64,000 nt of DNA, taken from Hymenobacter gelipurpurascens (GTDB taxonomy: Bacteria > Bacteroidota > Bacteroidia > Cytophagales > Hymenobacteraceae). Where the stretch lies: contig NZ_FYEW01000001.1 of assembly GCF_900187375.1 (NCBI RefSeq), positions 1,240,001-1,304,000 of the forward strand, given 5' to 3'. Shown here piece after piece: positions 1 to 7,639 of the stretch. Both the position numbers and the translations under genes were made by a program. Each line of letters begins with the position of its first letter. The first letter of the stretch is position 1. The notes under the pieces were generated by a model. The model saw only the letters and a list, made by a program, of their open reading frames with translations, was not told the DNA's origin and did not search any database.

Positions 1-310
1 GCAAAGGGTCGTCGTTCAGCTCGGAGCCGGCCACTACGGGCACGTACTCGTCTAGGAGGCCTACCAAGAGGCGGGCAATCCGGGTTTTGGCCTGGCCGCG
101 CAGGCCTAGCAGGTTGATGTGGTGGCCCGCCAGAATAGCGCGCTGGAGTTCCGGAATGACGGTTTCCTCGTAGCCAAAGATGCCGGGAAATACTTCTTCC
201 TTGCTTTGGAGCTTAGTTATCAGATTATCGCGCAGCTCCTGCTTTACAGAACGCGGCTGGTACCCACTGGCCCGCAGTTGGCCCAGCGTACGAATAGATT
301 CTTGTTTCAT
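1..310 (-). CDS. MoxR-like / magnesium-chelatase-type AAA+ ATPase, N-terminal fragment
   Basis: The first 103 codons of a gene that continues off the left edge, starting at ATG 310. After a helical N-terminus rich in charged residues, a phrase around residues 42-75 (FPGIFGYEETVIPELQRAIL, then the loop AGHHINLLGLRGQAKTRIAR) matches the N-terminal part of the AAA+ core; GLRGQAKTR is the Walker A loop with Q in place of the more usual T/G. This family works as an ATP-driven chaperone with VWA proteins, and a VWA gene on the same strand lies at 1539-2645, so the two probably act together. The cytochrome gene at 501-1472 now separates them. The fragment is too short to tell a MoxR ATPase from the larger Bacteroidota ChlI-like protein. 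Confidence 0.75.
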   Translation of the reverse strand, partial: MKQESIRTLGQLRASGYQPRSVKQELRDNLITKLQSKEEVFPGIFGYEETVIPELQRAILAGHHINLLGLRGQAKTRIARLLVGLLDEYVPVVAGSELNDDPL

Positions 311-500
311 CGGGAGTTAGAAAGGGGAGTTAGGCCCCGGCACTGTTAACCGCCGAAGTACGGCAGAGGTTCAGGCCAGCCTTGTATGGCCTACGGAAAA
401 GGCCATATGCTAGATGAGAAGAAGTTGATGTGTCAGAAGACCACCTTAAATAATCAGTTTTTATTATATTTAATTATCACACATTTTTCCTGAATTAATC

Positions 501-1472
501 ATGGAGAAGGCCTTGCGTATCCTAGCTGTTGTGGTGGTGGTGCTTTTGCTGGCCGTAGGTGGCTTTGCGCTGTGGGTGCAAAACCGTGGCATTCCACATT
601 ATGCGGTTCCGAAGGCGCCCGCCGTGCAGGTAGCTGCTACTCCAGCCCTCACCGACCAGGGTCAGAAGCTGGTAATGGCCTCCTGTGCCGACTGCCACCT
701 CAACCAACAAACCAGGTCCTTATCGGGCCAGAAGATGCGCGATTTGCCGCCGGAGTTCGGCACTATCTATTCGGCTAATATCACCCAGGACCCGCAACAT
801 GGCATTGGCCGCTGGACGGATGCCGAGCTGGTGACGCTGCTGCGAACCGGCATCGGGAAAGATGGCCGCTACCGCGTGATCATGCCCAGCTTCGTGCAGA
901 TGTCGGATGAGGATGTGCACAGCATTATTGCGTTTCTGCGCTCCAATAACCCAATGGTGCAGCCTGACGCTACGCCCACTCATGAGCAGGAGCCGTCCTT
1001 CATGCTCAAGGCTCTCTCCAACACCGTGATGAAACCAACGCCTATGCCCACGGCTAAAGTGGTTGCCCCTGAACCCACCGATGCACTGGCCTACGGGCGT
1101 TATCTGGTGGTGGGCCGCTACAAATGCTACGACTGCCACTCCAAAGACTTCAAAACGAATAACCCCATGGAGCCCGAGAAATCGGAGGGCTACTTAGGCG
1201 GCGGCAATGCCCTGCTGAACATGCAGGGTCAGCAGGTGCTTTCGCGCAATATCACGTTCGAGCCAGAAACCGGCATTGGCAACTGGACAGAGGCGCAATT
1301 CGCTCAAAGCCTGCGTTTTGGTATCACGCCCCAAGGCACGCTGGCTCCTCCCATGCCCAAATACTCGCAGCTCACTGACCAAGAAGTACACGCCATCTAT
1401 GCGTATCTGCAATCTGTCCCGAAAATCAAGAACGCCACCCCCGAGGATAAAGGCGCAATAGCCAGCAGGTAG
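501..1472 (+). CDS. Membrane-anchored diheme cytochrome c
   Basis: A 323-residue protein with an uncleaved or signal-type N-terminal hydrophobic segment (residues 5-25), so it acts on the periplasmic side. Two haem c motifs are visible: CADCH at 61-65 and CYDCH at 208-212. Each sits in a similar half (for example ANITQDPQHGIGRWT and NITFEPETGIGNWT follow each motif), showing an internal duplication of a monohaem domain. Candidate axial Met residues are in IMPSF (about 127) and APPMPKYS near the C-terminus. Such proteins usually pass electrons to alcohol or sugar dehydrogenases or to oxidases, but no partner lies beside it. The gene is opposite in strand to both neighbours, follows an AT-rich leader (about 440-500) and ends at a strong hairpin. 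Confidence 0.85.
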   Translation: MEKALRILAVVVVVLLLAVGGFALWVQNRGIPHYAVPKAPAVQVAATPALTDQGQKLVMASCADCHLNQQTRSLSGQKMRDLPPEFGTIYSANITQDPQHGIGRWTDAELVTLLRTGIGKDGRYRVIMPSFVQMSDEDVHSIIAFLRSNNPMVQPDATPTHEQEPSFMLKALSNTVMKPTPMPTAKVVAPEPTDALAYGRYLVVGRYKCYDCHSKDFKTNNPMEPEKSEGYLGGGNALLNMQGQQVLSRNITFEPETGIGNWTEAQFAQSLRFGITPQGTLAPPMPKYSQLTDQEVHAIYAYLQSVPKIKNATPEDKGAIASR

Positions 1473-1493
1473 AAGCTGCACGCAATACCCAGA

Positions 1494-1530
1494 AAAAACC
1501 CACCTGCCTAGCTGGCGGGTGGGTTTCTTG
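1494..1530. terminator. Bidirectional intrinsic terminator
   Basis: Arms AACCCACCTGCC and GGCGGGTGGGTT flank a TAGCT-type loop, with an A-run on the left and TTTCTT on the right. It sits between the converging cytochrome c gene (ends 1472) and VWA gene (ends 1539) and can serve both. Confidence 0.8.
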
Positions 1531-1538
1531 CAAAGGCA

Positions 1539-2645
1539 CTATACAGATTTGCGACGGTTGCGCTTGTAGTCCTCGAAGATGAGGTGGCCTAGGCCCTTCA
1601 GGCTGCTATAGTAGGCCTTGCCCTGGTTCACCTCCGTGAACTCCTCCACAAACTGCTGCAGATATGGGTCCGAGGCAATCATGAAGGTGGTGATGGGCAC
1701 CTTGAGGCGGCGCGCGGCGGCGGCCAGGTTCAGGGTTTTGTTAACCACTTTCCGGTCGAGGCCAAAGGAGTTTTTGTAGTAGCCGTTGCCTTCTTTTAGG
1801 CAGGTAGGCTTGCCATCAGTAATCATGAAAATCTGCTTGTTGGGCGTTTTGCGCTTGCGCAGCAGATCCAGAGCCAGCTCCAGGCCAGCTACCGTATTGG
1901 TGTGGTACGGGCCTACCTGCAGGTAGGGCAGTTCCTTTACCTCAATCTGCCAGGCATCATTGCCGAACACGATGACGTCGAGGAAATCTTTGGGATACTT
2001 CTGCTTCACCAGTTCGGCCAGGGCCATGGCTACCTTCTTGGCGGGCGTAATGCGGTCTTCGCCGTACAGAATCATGGAGTGCGAGATGTCGATCATCAGC
2101 ACCGTGCTGGTCTGCGACTTGTGCTCGTTCTCGCGCACTTCCAGGTCGCCTTCAGTCAGCATAAACTCGCCCGTGCCAAGGCCGTGGTTGAGCTGGGCAT
2201 TCCGGATAGATTCCGTCATGGAAATCTGATCCAGCGAATCACCAAACCTAAATTCGCGCATGTCGGTGCTTTGCTCATCGCCCTGGCCGGTGTGGGGGGT
2301 GCGGTGGTTGCCCTGCCCCGACTTCTTCAGCTTGCCGAAAATTTCTTCCAGCGCGCTTTTGCGAATGTTCTGCTCGCTCTTGGCCGTGATGTTGAAGGCG
2401 CCCTTTTCCTGCGGGTCTTCATCGATGTAGCCCTTCTTTTTGAGGTCCTCAATGAAGTCGCCCATGCCGTAGCCGTCGTCGGTGAGGCCATACTGTTTAT
2501 CCAGCTCATTGAGCCAGGAAAGCGTCTCACCTACATCACCGGCGGTGATGGTGATGAGCTGCATGAATATCTTGAAAAGGGAGTCAAAACCTTTGTCGGT
2601 AGACTCCTCGGGCACATAATCCCGGAAACGAAAACCTGATGCCAT
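1539..2645 (-). CDS. VWA-domain protein (MoxR partner)
   Basis: A 368-residue protein without signal peptide or membrane segment. The first 130 residues are charged and helical; the von Willebrand A domain begins near 180. Its MIDAS metal site is visible as DISHS (D186, S188, S190), followed by HTNTVAG and by MITDGKPT, the later Thr and Asp of the site. Bacteroidota carry this protein beside a ChlI/MoxR-like ATPase; the two are thought to form a chaperone that inserts metals or cofactors or remodels complexes. The ATPase starts at 310 on the same strand, about 1.2 kb downstream, with an unrelated cytochrome gene between them. Start at ATG 2645 gives the expected MASGFRFRDY opening. Confidence 0.87.
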   Translation of the reverse strand: MASGFRFRDYVPEESTDKGFDSLFKIFMQLITITAGDVGETLSWLNELDKQYGLTDDGYGMGDFIEDLKKKGYIDEDPQEKGAFNITAKSEQNIRKSALEEIFGKLKKSGQGNHRTPHTGQGDEQSTDMREFRFGDSLDQISMTESIRNAQLNHGLGTGEFMLTEGDLEVRENEHKSQTSTVLMIDISHSMILYGEDRITPAKKVAMALAELVKQKYPKDFLDVIVFGNDAWQIEVKELPYLQVGPYHTNTVAGLELALDLLRKRKTPNKQIFMITDGKPTCLKEGNGYYKNSFGLDRKVVNKTLNLAAAARRLKVPITTFMIASDPYLQQFVEEFTEVNQGKAYYSSLKGLGHLIFEDYKRNRRKSV

Positions 2646-2801
2646 AAGAGGGGGAGTGAGCTTTCAGAACAACTACGTGGTCAGCAATGTTCGTTTTGCA
2701 CCACAGGATTACGCCGGCCAGCCTTTGTAGGCCACCCAACTTGCCTACAAAGGGCCCGTAGTTTTCTGGCTCCAACCTCCCCTTAACAACTCACCTGTAC
2801 C

Positions 2802-3083
2802 ATGAAAGCTATTTGGAATGACACTGTAGTGGCCGAAAGCAACGACACCGTCGTAGTCGAAAATAACCACTATTTCCCGGCCGATGCTATCAAAAAGGAA
2901 TACTTTGAAGACAGCATTGCCCAGACTACCTGCCCCTGGAAGGGCCGCGCCAGCTATTACTCTTTGCGCGTAAACGGCGAGCTGAACAAAGATGCAGCCT
3001 GGTACTACCCCGAGCCGAAAGATGCTGCCAAGCAAATTGAAGGGCGAGTTGCTTTCTGGAAGGGCGTTAAAATTCAGCCCTAA
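2802..3083 (+). CDS. DUF427 domain protein
   Basis: A 93-residue single-domain protein. The series MKAIWNDTVVAESNDTVVVENNHYFP..., then FEDSIAQTTCPWKGRASYYS and AAWYYPEPKDAAKQIEGRVAF, is the DUF427 signature, including the invariant T-C-P-W-K-G and the W-Y-Y-P-x-P motif. The biochemical role of the family is not settled; related folds bind nucleotides, but I assign no reaction. It is cytosolic. It lies 49 bases before the first of two lipoprotein genes on the same strand and may share a transcript with it. Confidence 0.85.
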   Translation: MKAIWNDTVVAESNDTVVVENNHYFPADAIKKEYFEDSIAQTTCPWKGRASYYSLRVNGELNKDAAWYYPEPKDAAKQIEGRVAFWKGVKIQP

Positions 3084-3132
3084 CGGCAGACCAGCGGGCT
3101 ACGTATACGGAGGACGCTCTTTTCTCCCTTCC

Positions 3133-3777
3133 ATGAAGCCCCTGCTCTCCTCCTTTGGCCTGGCCACTGCAGCTGCCTTGCTTTTTACCAGCTGCGATAC
3201 CACCCGCGAAACGGTATCTACTCCTCCAGCTTCGGGCACCCTGCGCTCCGAGGCCAGCGGAGTGGATACCGTTACTAGTTTCCGGCGCACTTTTACCCAA
3301 GGTGCCACCCTGTATCAGGTGCGTACAACCGGCGAAGGCAGCATGCGGCTGCTTAGCGTTGGGGCCACACAAAACGGCCAGCCCTTGGCTAGCCTCCGCG
3401 ACACATTAGATGGCGAAGTACAGGATGCCGCCCTTATCCCGCCGGCCAGCGGCTCCGCTCCCGCCGAACTAATAGTTTTTGTGCAAGGTGCCGGCAGCGG
3501 TTCCTATGGGCAGGTATATGGATTTTCACTCTTAGGAAACCTGCTTCAGCGGCTGCCTCCTTTGCCAGAGCTAGTGGGCCCCGCCAGCAAGGGCTACCAA
3601 GGCCACGATACGTTCCGGGTAGTAGGCCATGAAGTGTGGCGCACCTTCCCTATTTATGCACCTGCCGATGCGAACTGCTGCCCCTCGGGCGGTCAGCGTA
3701 CGGTGCGCTATACCCTGCAGAGCCCAAGCCAGGGTTTCCGGCAAGCCGGTTTCGAGCAAAGCCCCACGCGCTCGTAG
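3133..3777 (+). CDS. Small lipoprotein, PliI-like (paralogue of the next gene)
   Basis: A 214-residue lipoprotein: signal peptide 1-20, lipidated Cys at 21 (LFTSCDTT). ATG 3133 is chosen because it begins directly with the signal peptide; a longer in-frame opening from 2992 would overlap the DUF427 gene. The mature part has an FTQGATLYQVRTTGEG strand pattern, a GSGSYG loop near 125 and, later, YQGHDTFRVVG and DANCCPSGG. These resemble the fold and the S-G-x-x-Y type loop of the PliI/MliC periplasmic lysozyme inhibitors, so inhibition of lysozyme is possible but unproven. The next gene encodes a diverged copy. Two adjacent Cys in DANCCPSGG may form a disulphide. Family assignment is tentative; secretion as a lipoprotein is well supported. 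Confidence 0.7.
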   Translation: MKPLLSSFGLATAAALLFTSCDTTRETVSTPPASGTLRSEASGVDTVTSFRRTFTQGATLYQVRTTGEGSMRLLSVGATQNGQPLASLRDTLDGEVQDAALIPPASGSAPAELIVFVQGAGSGSYGQVYGFSLLGNLLQRLPPLPELVGPASKGYQGHDTFRVVGHEVWRTFPIYAPADANCCPSGGQRTVRYTLQSPSQGFRQAGFEQSPTRS

Positions 3778-4145
3778 GCCTGTAGGCAGGGCAAGCTGAA
3801 GCGGCTGCGTACAGCGTTCAGGGTTTGACAGCCAGTCGGTTACTGCCCTGGACCTAGTTGTATCCGTGCAATTGTCGAGCTTAAGCAATCAAAATTGGCT
3901 TCGTACAGCCTTCAGCTAAAACTCCTGTAGCACTTTGCAAAACCTGCTTTAAACAAGTATTTACTTGATTTTGGCGCTATTTATTAGTATATTTATCTAC
4001 CTTCATACATCTATTAATCAATAGGTAACAGGAAAAATACAACTCAATTTCTCTCCTTACGTTTACACGTTTCAGTCTCTCCCTAGACTATAGATCTGGG
4101 CAGCACGTGCTGACTGGATTTTGGCCTTTCCTAACTTTTTTTCTT
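3778..4145. other. Gene-free stretch between two lipoprotein genes
   Basis: About 370 bases. The left half is GC-rich and shows nothing I can name; from about 3930 to 4080 it becomes strongly AT-rich, which is where the promoter of the downstream lipoprotein gene is expected. A TATATTTA box at 3988-3995 preceded by TTTTG at 3969-3973 is a weak promoter candidate with a shorter spacing than the Bacteroidota norm. Confidence 0.35.
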
Positions 4146-4787
4146 ATGCGCACTTCTTCATTTTCCCTCATCTTGCTCGCTTCCGGCGTGTTTGCAGCCT
4201 TAACCAGCTGCGACTCTGCCCGGCCTGTTGCCAGCGAGAACTCCGATTCTTCGGTTACCAGCACGCCAACCGTTGAGGCCTCCGATGTTAGCTTCGACCG
4301 CGAGATAACCCAGGGCAACTACCGCTTCACGGTGAAAACGTATGGTTCGCAGGATCAGCGGGTAGCTAGCGTACGCTCCTACCGTGGTACGGCTCAGACC
4401 ATTGATCCTCTGCGTCTCGATATCACGGGGGCTGTTACCAACGTGATGTCCGGCGACCTGAACGGCAACGGTAAGCCTGAGCTCTATATCTTCACTGACA
4501 GCAAAAAAGCCAACACAAGCCTGTACGCTTATGAGTTTGGCGAGCGGGGCTATACGCCTATTACGGCTCCCGGCAACCCAAGCGGCACGGCTGGCACGGG
4601 CTACAGCGGCCAGGATACCTACCAGATCAGCGGCAACAAACTGGTGCGCACGTTCCCGGTTTCGTCTACCACTGCTGCTGCCGATGGCACTACCCCCGCT
4701 TCGTCGTCTAGCCGCTCGGTAGAGTACACGCTTGATGCTAGCGGTAAGCTGGTTATGGGTCAGTCGATGGACGCACCTCGCCCCTAA
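4146..4787 (+). CDS. Small lipoprotein, PliI-like (second copy)
   Basis: A 213-residue lipoprotein with signal peptide 1-21 and lipidated Cys 22 (ALTSCDSA). ATG 4146 is preferred over an upstream in-frame ATG at 4107 because it starts the signal peptide. It shares with the previous gene the ITQGNYRFTVKTYG opening strand, a central strand VMSGDLNGNGKPELYIFTDS, YSGQDTYQISGNKLVRTFPV and a C-terminal strand, so the two are tandem paralogues, but it lacks the CC pair of the first copy. The N-G-N-G stretch resembles the D-G-D-G strand of PliI-type proteins. Ser/Thr-rich linkers follow the Cys and occur again near the C-terminus. It is followed by a strong terminator. Role as a lysozyme inhibitor is an inference from fold-like patterns only. 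Confidence 0.7.
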   Translation: MRTSSFSLILLASGVFAALTSCDSARPVASENSDSSVTSTPTVEASDVSFDREITQGNYRFTVKTYGSQDQRVASVRSYRGTAQTIDPLRLDITGAVTNVMSGDLNGNGKPELYIFTDSKKANTSLYAYEFGERGYTPITAPGNPSGTAGTGYSGQDTYQISGNKLVRTFPVSSTTAAADGTTPASSSSRSVEYTLDASGKLVMGQSMDAPRP

Positions 4788-4810
4788 TTAACAGCACTTC
4801 GCTTTAAAGA

Positions 4811-4846
4811 AAAGCCCCTGCAACACAGCGTTGCAGGGGCTTTTTT
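4811..4846 (+). terminator. Intrinsic terminator
   Basis: AGCCCCTGCAAC and GTTGCAGGGGCT form a perfect 12-base-pair stem around ACAGC, followed by six T. It closes the lipoprotein gene and faces the converging desaturase gene. Confidence 0.92.
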
Positions 4847-4872
4847 ATTGCTTCGGGAACAGGACTAGTGGC

Positions 4873-5859
4873 CTAGCGAACCTCGTCAATCCATTTGAAT
4901 TTGTACTCCAGCTTGGGCACCGCCATGCGGTCGGCCACGCGGCGTAAGCGGCCGGGCAGGGCCATTACGTACTCGCGTGCTTTCTCGGCCGAGCTGTTGA
5001 GACCCGTCATCTGCTCAATCTTCCAGTCTTTCAGAAGCGTTTCGAGAATATCGGTGTAATCCTGGCTGGTGTACACGCCAAGGCGCTGGGCCGCATCGGT
5101 GAAGTGGCCGAAGGTTTTGCCCATCTCGATGCCTAACTCCCGCATGTAGTGGGCGGGCATCACAATTTTCTTGCGCATCATGTCCTCGAAGGCCAGCATC
5201 ATTTCGGATGGATCTACTTCGAAAATCTTCTCCACAAAGGTTTTGTACACGCGGGCGTGGCGGTTTTCGTCGCCGGCAATCATGCCGCAGATGCGGGAAA
5301 GCTGGTCGTCGCCGGCTGTGCGGGCCAACTGGCCTACGCGGCGGTGCGAGATGTTCGTGGCCATCTCCTGGTAGCTGGTGTACACAAACGCCTTGTAAGG
5401 GTCGTGGGCAGTGCCCAAGTCGAAGCCATCGGAAATGAGGAACTGCGTGCTGGCCTCAAACTCGCGCATATTTACGCGGCCGCAGAGGTAGAGGTAGCGG
5501 TTGAGCAGGTCGCCGTGGCGGTTTTCCTCCGCCGTCCAGCCCCGGATCCATTGCCCCCAACCGTTGTTGTGCTCGCGTTTCAGATCATCCAGCTGATGAA
5601 ACCAGGCTTCATAGTTAGGCAGCGCTTCCTCGGTAATCGTGTCGCCGATAAGCACTGCCAGCAGATCGTAGTTGAGGCCTTGCGCACGTTCGCGCAGCAG
5701 CTTTACTTCATCAAAGAAGTTATCCTTGCTGGAATCGGGCAGAAAATCGGAAGGCTGCCAGCTATCCTCCACACTTTTCAGGAAGGAACTCATGTTTTCC
5801 TTCAGAAAAGATTCGAGGTGCTGTAGTACTTCCCCACGGGAGGCGACGGTTGCAATCAT
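4873..5859 (-). CDS. Acyl-ACP desaturase (soluble, di-iron)
   Basis: A 328-residue cytosolic protein of the plant-type stearoyl-ACP desaturase family, which inserts a double bond into acyl chains carried on acyl carrier protein. The two di-iron motifs are intact: EENRH at 111-115 and DENRH at 197-201, with the usual spacing inside a four-helix bundle. WTAEENRHGDLLNRYLYL and MIAGDENRHARVYKTFVE are typical of the family, and the length fits. Reduction normally comes from ferredoxin; no ferredoxin gene is adjacent. It stands alone, with its own promoter in the AT-rich 5860-5960 stretch, and ends 26 bases from a terminator on the other strand. Confidence 0.93.
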   Translation of the reverse strand: MIATVASRGEVLQHLESFLKENMSSFLKSVEDSWQPSDFLPDSSKDNFFDEVKLLRERAQGLNYDLLAVLIGDTITEEALPNYEAWFHQLDDLKREHNNGWGQWIRGWTAEENRHGDLLNRYLYLCGRVNMREFEASTQFLISDGFDLGTAHDPYKAFVYTSYQEMATNISHRRVGQLARTAGDDQLSRICGMIAGDENRHARVYKTFVEKIFEVDPSEMMLAFEDMMRKKIVMPAHYMRELGIEMGKTFGHFTDAAQRLGVYTSQDYTDILETLLKDWKIEQMTGLNSSAEKAREYVMALPGRLRRVADRMAVPKLEYKFKWIDEVR

Positions 5860-5969
5860 GGCAGAGGCGGAAAGGGAGAAAACGAAACTGGCTCAAATGT
5901 ATGTATTCAGTACTCCTTATTGCACCAAATAAGTCCTTTACACCCCTTATAAAATTTTGGCTTTTACCA

Positions 5970-7589
5970 TTAATTCACCTCTGCTACATACAATTGGAAC
6001 GGCTGAGATGCCTGAATAGCACCTTCTGAAGGCTGCCAACAAACAGCTTGCTCCCCTTGCTGCCGGCGCAAAGAGAAATGACGATTTAGTAATCGGGCTC
6101 CTTCCGGCGTGAGTACCCACGCCACATCGGGGCGCGTGGCCAGCCGACGCATGGCCTCCGTAAAATCGCGCGTGCCCGTCAGCTGCTGGCGCCAGCGCCC
6201 CTGCGACGGGTCCAGGGTAGGCCACCCCATCAGGGAAAGCAAGCGCACGGACTTAGGAAAAACCGGATCGGAGAAGGAGGAAACAGACTTATAGGTTTCC
6301 TCCAAGGCATCCGTCACCACCACCTTCGCTGTACCAGAGTGGCTGATAATAAGTTGGCGTTTGCTGTTGTTGGCGTGTTGTTCCTGTACTAGTACTTCCC
6401 TTCTGTGCGCCGTTTTGAGAGCGTAGGGCACAGCGGCCAAGGCCAGCACAATCAGCAGCAGCTTAATGGAGTGGCCTAGGGCAGGCGCGGGCAGGCGCGC
6501 TAGAAAAGCCAGCCCGGCCAGCAACCACACATCCAGGAGCGGCAGCGCCAGCCGGGGCGGAAGTTTCAGGCCCACGCCCAAACTTAGCAACAGGCCTACG
6601 AACCCTAGCTGCACGAGCCAGAATACCCACTGCTGCCGGGGCCGTACCCGCGCTACTTGGTAGGCCACTACGGCCAGCGCCAGCAGCAGAGGAAAATAGT
6701 CGCGGGCTAGTTGCTGGAGCACAGCCAGGAGCTTCGCAGGGGCTGTTTCGGCTAGAAAAACGGGCAGCCGCAAGGGCATCACGCGCTGAAACATAGCCTC
6801 GTTGATGAGGGTAGAATCGGCCAGCATCCAGTGGCGGGCTTCTGCCAGAGCCAGACTATCGGGGGCGGTGCGGGGTGTGGGATGGTAGTGCTGGTAGTCG
6901 TTGAGGTTGGACTTGAGAACATCGAGCCGCCGGTACGTGCTGGCCATTGGGCCCCAGGTTAGTTGAAGCACTACTGCGCCCACAATTGCCAAGCCTAGGC
7001 CACTGCCCAGGATGGGCAGCGCCCGGCGTCCGCCCAGCCACCAAGCGCCCGGCGCCGCCGCCAGCAACCCCAGCCCCGCTACGCTCGGCCTGATCAACCA
7101 CGCTAGGCTAAATGCTACCACCCCCACCAGCAGTGCCCAGCGCGCAGGGGCCCGCTGGGCGGCAAACAGCACGCCTGTGCCTGCCAGCAGCAATGGCACC
7201 CGCACATAATTAAACCAGAAGCCGTGCTCCAGCCAGGCTACCGCAAAGAAGAGTAGCCCAAGGGCCAGCTGCTGCCACACCGGCACGTTGCCGCGCAGCA
7301 GCTTTTCCAGCACACAGAAAACCAGCACTGTAGCCGTGTAGAGCAGGCCATATAATGTGAGAGCATACCAGGGCACCGCAGGAAATGAGGTGTAGAGGCG
7401 GCTCCAAACTGCCGCATAGCCATGGAAATACAGATGCAAATCTGCTACCGGCGCGGCCGCCGAAAGGCCCCGCAGCAACGACACCATTGTGAGGTCGTCG
7501 TTGGTTTCGCTGAAGCACCCCAGGCCTAGGCCACTGGCCAATAGCAACAACAAGGGCAACAACAGCAAGACACAGCGGCGCAGAATCAT
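5970..7589 (-). CDS. Polytopic membrane glycosyltransferase-like protein (GT-C type)
   Basis: A 539-residue protein with many hydrophobic helices. After the first helix an acidic pair, ND31-D32 in SETNDDLTMV, lies on the first outer loop, as in GT-C enzymes that use polyprenyl-phosphate sugars. The last 150 residues are mainly soluble (about 400-539). I chose ATG 7589: an upstream start at 7649 would overlap the divergent gene beginning at 7640 and adds residues unlike a membrane N-terminus. The gene is divergent from another GT-C-like gene with only 50 bases between, so the two are probably co-regulated. Sugar and acceptor cannot be told from sequence; it is not a clear ArnT or PMT. Confidence 0.62.
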   Translation of the reverse strand: MILRRCVLLLLPLLLLLASGLGLGCFSETNDDLTMVSLLRGLSAAAPVADLHLYFHGYAAVWSRLYTSFPAVPWYALTLYGLLYTATVLVFCVLEKLLRGNVPVWQQLALGLLFFAVAWLEHGFWFNYVRVPLLLAGTGVLFAAQRAPARWALLVGVVAFSLAWLIRPSVAGLGLLAAAPGAWWLGGRRALPILGSGLGLAIVGAVVLQLTWGPMASTYRRLDVLKSNLNDYQHYHPTPRTAPDSLALAEARHWMLADSTLINEAMFQRVMPLRLPVFLAETAPAKLLAVLQQLARDYFPLLLALAVVAYQVARVRPRQQWVFWLVQLGFVGLLLSLGVGLKLPPRLALPLLDVWLLAGLAFLARLPAPALGHSIKLLLIVLALAAVPYALKTAHRREVLVQEQHANNSKRQLIISHSGTAKVVVTDALEETYKSVSSFSDPVFPKSVRLLSLMGWPTLDPSQGRWRQQLTGTRDFTEAMRRLATRPDVAWVLTPEGARLLNRHFSLRRQQGEQAVCWQPSEGAIQASQPFQLYVAEVN

Positions 7590-7639
7590 GGGCGCAAGAT
7601 ACAGCCTCCCGCATACCGCGGCTGCGTAGCTTTGCGCCC

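Noticed and set aside
1902..2639. Open frame of 245 codons on the + strand
   Set aside because: Antisense to the VWA gene whose MIDAS motif is intact; translation shows no known domain.
5149..5826. Open frame of 225 codons on the + strand
   Set aside because: Antisense to the desaturase gene with both di-iron motifs.
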